From NCBI GenBank assembly GCA_964496575.1, contig CAZCAC010000204.1, positions 1 to 8,148 on the forward strand: DNA of 8,148 nucleotides. Reading direction: 5' to 3'. Of the stretch, positions 1 to 5,484 are shown piece by piece. The notes under the pieces were generated by a model, which made no database searches, was not told the DNA's origin, and saw only the letters and a program-made list of their open reading frames with translations. The stretch comes from CAZCAC01 sp964496575 (GTDB lineage: Bacteria; Planctomycetota; UBA1135; GCA-002686595). Within the stretch, counting starts at the first letter, position 1, and every line of letters starts with the position of its first letter. The translations under genes and the position numbers were made by a program.

Positions 1-48
1 CTCTGTGGTTCACTTCTGCTTCTGTTTCTGCTCTGTGCCTCTGTGGTT
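1..48. repeat. CTCTGTGGTT-type low-complexity intergenic repeat
   Basis: The 10-mer CTCTGTGGTT occurs at 1-10 and again at 39-48. A third partial copy (CTCTGTG) lies at 31-37, with a pyrimidine-rich CTTCTG/TTTCTG stretch between. On the minus strand this reads as AACCACAGAG and GGCACAGAG blocks. From memory, similar ACCACAGAG-type blocks recur in intergenic DNA of several environmental phyla, but no role is established. The array begins at the first base of the window, so its full length is unknown. No coding potential is evident. Confidence 0.5.
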
Positions 49-203
49 ATCTGGAGGCCGCAACGGTATCAGTTCTCGTAAACCGTCCACACGAATAGCG
101 CCCGGTGCGCTCACTCCCCTCCTCACCGCCTCTCGTTGCAGGAAGCGATCGGCCGATCCAGAAGATCCTTGAGCTACCGAAGCCGAAGCGTTCTCCTGGA
201 GAC
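49..203. other. non-coding leader of the ATP-grasp gene
   Basis: This stretch lies between the terminal repeat and the ATG at 204. The downstream reading frame stays open back to a GTG at 105, but the extra 33 residues are Ser/Pro/Lys-rich and do not resemble an ATP-grasp N-terminus. I therefore treat it as untranslated. I see no TAGAAT-like box near the ATG, unlike three other genes here, and no convincing hairpin or promoter. Confidence 0.4.
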
Positions 204-1055
204 ATGAGACGAATCGCGCTGGTCACCTGCCGGGCCCTGCCCGAGCCCGATCCCGATCAGGAGCCCCTCCTCGAGGCGCTGCGCGAGGCGGGGCTGGAAG
301 CCGAGCTCCTCCCCTGGGACGAGGCCGGCGCCGACCCGGGGGCTTTCGACCTCTGCGTCCTCCGCTCCTGCTGGGACTACCACCTGCACCTCGACGAGTT
401 CCGCCGCTGGGTCGTCGACGCCGACCAGCGCACGCTCCTGGAGAACCCGTCGAAGGTCGTCCGCTGGAACCTGCACAAGAGGTACCTGGACGAGCTGGAA
501 GGGTGGGGGATCCCCGTCGTTCCGACCGCCTGGTTCGAGCGAGGCGATCGCGTCGACCTCGCGGCGCTCCTGAAGAAGCGCCGGTGGGAAGACGTCGTGG
601 TGAAGCCGGCGGTCTCCGCTGCATCGTTCCGCACCGCGCGCTTCGGGGTCGACGATCTCGAGCAGGGACAGGCGTTCCTGGAGGCCCTCGTCGCCGAGCG
701 GGATGCCATGGTGCAGCCCTACCTCCCTTCGGTCGATACGGATGGGGAGCGCGCCCTCGTACACGTCGACGGTCTCTTCACCCACGCGGTGAGGAAGGGG
801 GCGCGCTTCTCCGGCGAAGAGGAGGAGGTGTCGGAGTCGGCGGTGCCGCTCGAGGACGAGGAGCTCGACCTCGCCGAGCGGACGATCGCGCGGATCGGGT
901 GTCCGCTGCTCTACGCGCGAGTGGACCTGATGCGGGACGACGGCGGAGCGCCGCGCGTGTCCGAGCTGGAGCTGATCGAACCGTCGCTCTTCCTCGCCCA
1001 GTACCCCGAGGCGATGTCGCGCCTCGTCGAGGGGGTTCTCCGCCGCCTGGGCTGA
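204..1055 (+). CDS. ATP-grasp domain ligase (stand-alone, DcsG/RimK-like)
   Basis: This encodes a 283-residue cytosolic protein that I assign to the ATP-grasp superfamily, whose members join a carboxylate, activated as an acyl phosphate, to a nucleophile. A Rossmann-like N-terminal subdomain opens with RRIALVTC (2-9) and continues through VLRSCWDYH (52-60). NPSKVVRWNLHKRYL (81-95) begins the central subdomain. VVVKPAVSA (131-139) supplies the probable ATP-binding Lys134, followed by QPYL (171-174). The metal-binding end is ARVDLM (238-243) and SELELIEPSLF (253-263), with Asp241, Glu254, Glu256 and Glu259 as likely Mg ligands. The family resemblance, including the SCWDYH and WN.-KRYL blocks, is closest to DcsG-like O-ureidoserine cyclo-ligases. 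The substrate cannot be told, and there are no biosynthetic neighbours. ATG 204 is chosen over GTG 105 because GGAG lies just upstream and MRRIALVTC is a natural N-terminus. The gene converges on recJ. Confidence 0.8.
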   Translation: MRRIALVTCRALPEPDPDQEPLLEALREAGLEAELLPWDEAGADPGAFDLCVLRSCWDYHLHLDEFRRWVVDADQRTLLENPSKVVRWNLHKRYLDELEGWGIPVVPTAWFERGDRVDLAALLKKRRWEDVVVKPAVSAASFRTARFGVDDLEQGQAFLEALVAERDAMVQPYLPSVDTDGERALVHVDGLFTHAVRKGARFSGEEEEVSESAVPLEDEELDLAERTIARIGCPLLYARVDLMRDDGGAPRVSELELIEPSLFLAQYPEAMSRLVEGVLRRLG

Positions 1056-1066
1056 CCGCCAGACCT

Positions 1067-2821
1067 CTACCGCAACGGCCCGACCCGGAAGTCGTGCACG
1101 AGCACCTCGAGATTGGTCTCGCCGCGGAAGGTGTTCCAGTTCGGTGAGTACACCGCGTCGATCGGTGCGCCCATGCGCAGCTCGCTCTCGCGAGACGCCA
1201 TCTTGAAGGCCATCGCCTTGAGAACCCGGTCGCCTCGCCGCAGCTGCAGCGAGAGGTGCGTTCGATCGGACCCGACCACTCGCGGCGGAGCGGCGAGGCG
1301 CAGGTCGCGAGAGACCAGCACCGGCGCTTCGTTCTGCTCGCCGAAGGGCTCGAGCCGGTCGATGTGGCTCATCAGCTCGCCGGTCATCGACTCGAATGGA
1401 AGCTCGCCGTCGATCACCAGCGGCTGCGTCGGCACTCCTCCGGGCAGGCTCGCCCGCGCCTTCTCGTTGATCCGCTCGCGCAGGTCGTCGATACGATCGG
1501 CCGGGACCTGCAGGCCCGCGGCCTGGGCGTGGCCGCCGTAGCGAGTGAGCAGCTCGCTCCCCGCGTGAAGCAGCTCGAGGATCGAGACGCCGGGCACGGA
1601 ACGCGCGCTGCCCGTGCCGACGTCGCCGTCGATGCTGATCACCAGCGCCGGACGTCCGTAGTGGCCGACCAGCCGCGAGGCGACGATGCCGATCACCCCC
1701 TGGTGCCACTCCGCGCCCGAGACCACCATCACCGGGTACCGGTCGGGATCGGCGAAGGGCTCCGCCTCGGCGCGGGCGAGGACGCTGAGCTTCCCCTCGA
1801 TCTCCTTGCGCGACCTGTTGAGCTCGTCGAGCCGGTTCGCCAGCGCCATCGACCGCGCCGGGTCGTCGCCGATCAGGAGCTCGACCGCGGTCTCCGCGCT
1901 GCCCAGTCGACCCGAGGCGTTGAGGCGCGGCCCGATCTGGAAGCCGAGGTCCTCGCCGCGCAATCGGCGGCCGGTCAGGCCGGCCACGCGCAAGAGGGCC
2001 TGGAGCCCGGGGTGCCCGGTCGCCTCCAGTGCCTGCAGGCCGTAGCGGGCGAGAATGCGGTTCTCGTCGACCAGCGGGACCACGTCGCAGACGGTCGCGA
2101 TCGCCACGTAGCTCATCGCATCGAGCAAGAACTCGCGCAGGTCGTCCCTCACCCGGCTGCCGCCGGAGAACTCGAGAGCGATGCTCCAGGCGAGCTTGAA
2201 CGCCACCGCGGTGCCGCACAGCTCGCGGAAGGGGTACTCCGAGCCCTCGAGCTTCGGATTGACGATGGCCAGGGCCGGAGGCAGCGCGCCCTCCGGCGGC
2301 TCGTGGTGGTCGGTGACGATCGTCTCGATTCCCTGCCCCGCGAGCTCGGTGATCGTCTCCACCGACGAGGTCCCGTTGTCGACGCTGATCACCAGCCCCG
2401 CACCGACCTCGAGCGCCTTCGCCACCGAGTGCTCGCCGAACGCGTAGCCGTCGGTGAAGCGGTTGGGGATGTGCCAGTGCATCTTCGCCCCGAACTCGGC
2501 GAGGAGCCGGATCAGGAGCGAGGTCCCGCACACGCCGTCGACGTCGTAGTCGCCGTGGACCAGGATCGTCTCCTTCTCGCGGATCGCCCGCGCCACCCGC
2601 TTCGCCGCGGTATTCATCCCCGGCAGGAGGCTCGGGTCGTGCAGGCCCATCAGACTCGGCCGGAGGTGCCGATCGACCGCCTCGGGCTCGGAGTGCCCCC
2701 GCGCCACCAGGAGGCGCGCGACGATCTCGGGCAGGCCCCGCTCCCGCTCCAGTCGCTCGACCGCGGGTCCGGAGAGCTCGCGAACCTCCCAGGCCGGCAT
2801 CCTGCTCACGATCCTCGTCAT
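1067..2821 (-). CDS. recJ: single-stranded-DNA-specific exonuclease RecJ
   Basis: RecJ degrades single-stranded DNA 5' to 3' in recombinational and mismatch repair, using two metal ions of the DHH phosphoesterase fold. The 584-residue length is close to the E. coli protein (577). Visible motifs in order: HGDYDVDG (89-96), ISVDNG (145-150), the signature DHH (171-173), CGTAVAFKL (202-210), GPRLNASGRL (297-306), WHQGVIGIVASRL (372-384), and the DHHA1 motif GGHAQAAGL (429-437). An OB-fold-type C-terminal domain begins near PFGEQN (492-497). No key residue appears lost. The start at 2821 is preceded by a CAGAAT box 7 nt upstream and lacks a clear Shine-Dalgarno. Met8 at 2800 is an alternative start. 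The gene diverges from selA and ends 11 bp from the convergent ATP-grasp gene, leaving no room for a separate terminator. Confidence 0.96.
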   Translation of the reverse strand: MTRIVSRMPAWEVRELSGPAVERLERERGLPEIVARLLVARGHSEPEAVDRHLRPSLMGLHDPSLLPGMNTAAKRVARAIREKETILVHGDYDVDGVCGTSLLIRLLAEFGAKMHWHIPNRFTDGYAFGEHSVAKALEVGAGLVISVDNGTSSVETITELAGQGIETIVTDHHEPPEGALPPALAIVNPKLEGSEYPFRELCGTAVAFKLAWSIALEFSGGSRVRDDLREFLLDAMSYVAIATVCDVVPLVDENRILARYGLQALEATGHPGLQALLRVAGLTGRRLRGEDLGFQIGPRLNASGRLGSAETAVELLIGDDPARSMALANRLDELNRSRKEIEGKLSVLARAEAEPFADPDRYPVMVVSGAEWHQGVIGIVASRLVGHYGRPALVISIDGDVGTGSARSVPGVSILELLHAGSELLTRYGGHAQAAGLQVPADRIDDLRERINEKARASLPGGVPTQPLVIDGELPFESMTGELMSHIDRLEPFGEQNEAPVLVSRDLRLAAPPRVVGSDRTHLSLQLRRGDRVLKAMAFKMASRESELRMGAPIDAVYSPNWNTFRGETNLEVLVHDFRVGPLR

Positions 2822-2824
2822 CGC

Positions 2825-2845
2825 GGCGATTCTGCCCGAATCGCC
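2825..2845. promoter_or_regulatory. perfect 8-bp dyad in the recJ/selA divergent promoter region (candidate operator)
   Basis: GGCGATTC (2825-2832) and GAATCGCC (2838-2845) are exact reverse complements separated by 5 nt. The dyad overlaps the candidate recJ -10 box and ends 90 bp before the selA ATG. Its position fits a repressor site for recJ, or a shared operator. It could instead be a hairpin in a longer selA transcript starting further upstream. The regulator is unknown. Confidence 0.4.
2829..2834 (-). promoter_or_regulatory. candidate -10 box of recJ (CAGAAT)
   Basis: On the minus strand CAGAAT is followed by 7 nt and then the recJ ATG. The selD and transposase starts have TAGAAT in almost the same place. 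No good -35 hexamer is seen 16-18 nt upstream. If used, transcription would start at or within a few bases of the ATG, giving a leaderless or near-leaderless message. Confidence 0.4.
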
Positions 2846-2863
2846 TGGCCGTCGCGAGGCGCC

Positions 2864-2882
2864 GCCGGCACAAACAGCCGGT
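2864..2882. repeat. short inverted repeat upstream of selA
   Basis: CCGGC (2865-2869) and GCCGG (2877-2881) form a 5-bp dyad with an A-rich 7-nt spacer (ACAAACA), extendable by one G-U pair. It lies 54 bp before the selA start and could fold in the 5' leader or bind a protein. In such GC-rich DNA a dyad this short may be chance. Confidence 0.2.
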
Positions 2883-2935
2883 TCCCGCTCCGACCCCCTT
2901 GCCCCACCGCCACGCCGCGGGGGAAACTGACCCTC

Positions 2936-4369
2936 ATGAGCTCCTCCCCGGAAGATCGACGGGCCGCCGCGTTTCGCCTGCTGCCCGGCGTCGACGACAT
3001 CCTCTTCATGCCCCGCATCGCCGGTCTGGCCGAGCGGATCGGGCTGGAGAAGACCACGCTATTCGTCCGCCAGACCGTCGAGGGGCTGCGGCGGGAGATC
3101 CTCGAGGGTCGGGTCGACGCGGCCGCGCTCGCCGAGCGCCTCGCGGGCGAGGGGATCGCCGAGGCGGTCGAGGCCGCGCTCGAGGCGGACGACCGGCGCG
3201 GAGTCAGGCGGGCCATCAACGTCACCGGGGTCGTCCTGCACACCGGGCTCGGGCGGGCGCCGGTCCACCCCGAGGTCGCCGCCCGGATGGCGGAGGTCTC
3301 GGCGGGCTACTGCGTGCTCGAGGTGGACCGCGAGAGCGGCAAGCGCAACCAGCGCGACGACCGCCTCGGCGAGCTGCTCTGCCGGGCGACGGGGGGCGGG
3401 GCGGCGATCGCCGTCAACAACAATGCCGCGGCGGTCTTCCTGTGCCTCTCCACGTTCTCCCGCGGGAAGGAGGCGATCGTCAGCCGCGGCGAGCTGGTCG
3501 AGATCGGCGGTTCCTTCCGCGTGCCCGACGTGATGGAGCAGGCCGGGGCGAGGCTGCGCGAGGTCGGCACCACCAACCGGACTCGCGCCTCCGACTACCG
3601 GGTGGCGGCCGGCGAGGAGACCGGCCTCCTGCTGAAGGTGCACACCAGCAACTTCCGGCTGGTCGGCTTCACCGAGGAGGTCCTGATGGGCGAGCTCGCG
3701 ATCCTCGGCGAGGAGCTCGGGATCCCGACCGCCTTCGACCTCGGCTCGGGGTTCATGGAGGACGAGCGGATGGCTCCGCTGCCGGAGCTCGGGAACGAGA
3801 CCCGGGTGCGCGACGCGGTCGCGAGCGGCGTCGACGTGGTGACCTTCTCCGGCGACAAGCTCATCGGTGGTCCGCAGGCCGGGCTCCTGGTGGGCAAGCG
3901 GGAGGCGATCGACGCGCTGCGCGCCAACCCGGTCTACCGCGCGATGCGTCTCGACAAGAGCTCGCTCGCCGGCCTGGAGGCCACCCTCGAGCTGGTCCTC
4001 GACGGCCGCGGAGACGAGATCCCCGCCCGGCGGCTGCTGCGCGCTGGAGCGGAGGCGCTGAAGGTCGAGGCGGAGGCCCTGGCCGCGCGCCTCGCCGCGC
4101 TGCCCGGACTCGAGGTGGCGGTGGTGGGGGAGCGCTCGCAGCCGGGGAGCGGCAGCGCCCCCGACGTCTTTCTCGACACCTGGGCGGTGCGGGTCACGCA
4201 CCGGAGCCTCTCCGCGGAGACGCTGAGTCGCCGGCTGCGCCGGGGGGAGCCGATCGTCTTCGCGCGGATCCAGGACGATCGCCTCTTCTGCGATCCTCGC
4301 ACGCTCCTCGAGGGGGAAGCCGAAGGGGTGATCGAGGCGTTCGCGGTGGCGGTCGGCGACAGGGAGTGA
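2936..4369 (+). CDS. selA: L-seryl-tRNA(Sec) selenium transferase SelA
   Basis: SelA is a PLP enzyme that converts Ser-tRNA(Sec) to Sec-tRNA(Sec) with selenophosphate, the bacterial route to selenocysteine. The 477-residue product has the family length. The N-terminal helical tRNA-binding region contains FRLLPGVDDIL (13-23). It is followed by INVTGVVLHTGLGRAP (94-109), VNNNAAAVFL (160-169), SRGELVEIGGSFRVPDVM (183-200) and GTTNRT (211-216). The PLP Lys is Lys308 in TFSGDKLIGGPQAG (303-316). LDKSSLAGLEATL (339-351) is also typical. The ATG at 2936 gives the expected N-terminus, but only a weak purine tract (GGGGGAAA, about 8 nt upstream) precedes it. selD follows after 32 bp, and that pairing supports the call. 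No selB or selC lies in this window, so they must be encoded elsewhere. Confidence 0.97.
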   Translation: MSSSPEDRRAAAFRLLPGVDDILFMPRIAGLAERIGLEKTTLFVRQTVEGLRREILEGRVDAAALAERLAGEGIAEAVEAALEADDRRGVRRAINVTGVVLHTGLGRAPVHPEVAARMAEVSAGYCVLEVDRESGKRNQRDDRLGELLCRATGGGAAIAVNNNAAAVFLCLSTFSRGKEAIVSRGELVEIGGSFRVPDVMEQAGARLREVGTTNRTRASDYRVAAGEETGLLLKVHTSNFRLVGFTEEVLMGELAILGEELGIPTAFDLGSGFMEDERMAPLPELGNETRVRDAVASGVDVVTFSGDKLIGGPQAGLLVGKREAIDALRANPVYRAMRLDKSSLAGLEATLELVLDGRGDEIPARRLLRAGAEALKVEAEALAARLAALPGLEVAVVGERSQPGSGSAPDVFLDTWAVRVTHRSLSAETLSRRLRRGEPIVFARIQDDRLFCDPRTLLEGEAEGVIEAFAVAVGDRE

Positions 4370-4394
4370 CCGGGAGGCGGAGGGTCGTTAGAAT
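4366..4394 (+). promoter_or_regulatory. candidate selD promoter (leaderless type)
   Basis: TAGAAT at 4389-4394 matches the -10 consensus at 5 of 6 positions. GTGACC at 4366-4371, overlapping the selA stop codon, matches the -35 consensus at 4 of 6, with a 17-nt spacer. The GTG start of selD lies only 7 nt beyond TAGAAT, so the first transcribed base would be at or next to the start codon. This would let selD and the gene after it be expressed apart from selA. A GGAGGCGGAGGG tract lies 18-29 nt before the GTG, too far for a usual Shine-Dalgarno. Confidence 0.5.
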
Positions 4395-4401
4395 CTCCGC
4401 C

Positions 4402-5469
4402 GTGAATGACCAACCGGAAAAGAAGCTGACCGACTACGCCGCCTGCGCGGGGTGAGCGGCCAAGATGCCCCAGGGGCAGCTCGCGCAGGTCTTGCGCGGG
4501 GTCTTGCGGCCTGCCGATGAGCGCCTGCTCGTCGGGCCCAGCACCGTCGACGACGCGGGCGTGGTCCTCGTCGGACAGGGGGAAGGACTGCCCGAGGGTG
4601 TGTCGGTGGCGATGGTGCAGACCGTCGACTACTTCCCTCCGGTGGTCGACGATCCCTACTTCTACGGGGCGATCGCCGCGGCGAACGCGCTCTCCGACGT
4701 CTATGCGATGGGCGGCGTCGCGTTCAGCGTGCTCAACCTCGCCGGCTTCCCGAAGGGCTTCCCCGAGCCCTGGATCACCGAGATCTTCCGCGGCGGCTTC
4801 GACAAGGTGGCCGAGGCGAACGCCGTGGTCGCGGGAGGGCACACCGTCCAGACCCCGGAGGCGCAGTTCGGTTTCGCCGTGACCGGGGTCGTCGATCGCG
4901 CGAAGCTGACCGCCAACGACGGCGCGAAGGTCGGTGATCGCGTCTACCTGACCAAGTCGCTCGGCATGGGGGCGATGACCACCGCGGCGATGCGCAACAA
5001 GATCGGCTGGGAGGACATCCTGCCCGCGGCCGAGCAGATGGCCACCCTGAACCGCGCCGCGGCGGAGGCGATGGGGACCGTCGAGGCGCACGCGTGCACC
5101 GACGTCACCGGCTTCGGTCTGATCGGCCACGCCAGCAACGTCGCCCGGGCGAGTGGCGTGACGATGCGCCTCGAGCTCTCGAAGGCGCCGATCTTCCCGG
5201 GCGCGCTCGAGCTGGCCCGCGCGGGGACTCTCTCCGGCGCCGCCGGGCGTGGCCGCGCGGGGCTCGGCGATGCGGTGTCGATCGGCTCCGACCTGGACGA
5301 GGTGCTGGTGAATCTGTGCTTCGACGCCGAGACCTCCGGCGGGCTGTTGATCGTGGTGGCGCCCGGCGCCGCGACCGATCTCGAGGCGGAGCTCCGGACG
5401 AGAGACATCGGCGTGCACGAGGTCGGCGAGATCGTCGACGACGCCGGGCACTCGGTCGAGCTCCGCTGA
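4402..5469 (+). CDS. selD: selenide, water dikinase SelD, a selenocysteine-containing form (UGA at 4453-4455 read as Sec)
   Basis: SelD makes selenophosphate from selenide and ATP, the selenium donor for SelA. The frame opens at GTG 4402 and meets one in-frame TGA, codon 18 at 4453-4455, inside KLTDYAACAGUAAKM. That is where SelD proteins carry the catalytic Cys or Sec, followed by the ATP-contacting Lys (Lys21 here). The residues usually written GCGCK read UAAK, so the second Cys is Ala, a variant known in the family. Further motifs: DDAGVV (50-55), QTVDYF (73-78), ANALSDVYAMGG (94-105), AGGHT (144-148), TDVTGFGLIGH (233-243) and ETSGGLL (310-316). Full length is 355 residues with Sec18. A plain gene caller would start at ATG 4465 and lose the catalytic segment. 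The nearby ATG at 4406 is out of frame. The UGA at 5467-5469 is the true stop. Confidence 0.93.
4453..4455 (+). other. in-frame UGA recoded as selenocysteine (selD codon 18)
   Basis: Coding similarity to SelD runs on both sides of this TGA in one frame: KLTDYAACAG before and AAKMPQGQL after. It falls on the family's catalytic Cys/Sec position. The adjacent selA shows that the Sec pathway is present. A point mutation creating a stop exactly here is much less likely than Sec. Confidence 0.92.
4480..4500 (+). promoter_or_regulatory. bacterial SECIS element within selD
   Basis: GCGCA (4483-4487) and TGCGC (4493-4497) pair perfectly around a GGTCT loop (4488-4492). The helix extends outward by C-G, U-G and C-G pairs to 4480/4500. 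As I recall, the E. coli fdhF SECIS apical loop also contains GGUCU, and SelB recognises its G and U. The loop starts 32 nt after the UGA, inside the roughly 16-37 nt range used for bacterial SECIS models. A smaller hairpin, TGCCC/GGGCA (4466-4478, loop CAG), stands directly before it. Confidence 0.8.
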
Positions 5470-5484
5470 CCGGGGAGGCGGGCG

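Noticed and set aside
105..203. An upstream GTG start for the ATP-grasp gene
   Set aside because: The extra 33 residues look non-coding, while ATG 204 has GGAG upstream and a typical first beta strand.
174..2873. A very long minus-strand open frame of 899 codons across the ATP-grasp gene and recJ
   Set aside because: It is Arg/Gly/Ala/Pro-rich with no family motifs and runs antisense to one clear gene and out of frame with recJ. Such frames are expected in high-GC DNA.
1256..2935. An N-terminal extension of selA reaching back through recJ
   Set aside because: The extension is antisense to recJ and lacks SelA similarity. ATG 2936 gives the normal family length and N-terminus.
4453..4455. The UGA as a nonsense mutation making selD a pseudogene
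   Set aside because: It sits exactly at the Cys/Sec site, selA is adjacent, the hairpin fits a SECIS, and the rest of the gene is intact.
4465..5469. selD starting at ATG 4465 as a shorter, non-selenocysteine protein
   Set aside because: It would lack the catalytic residue and the conserved Lys. The upstream frame matches SelD across the UGA and a SECIS-like hairpin follows.
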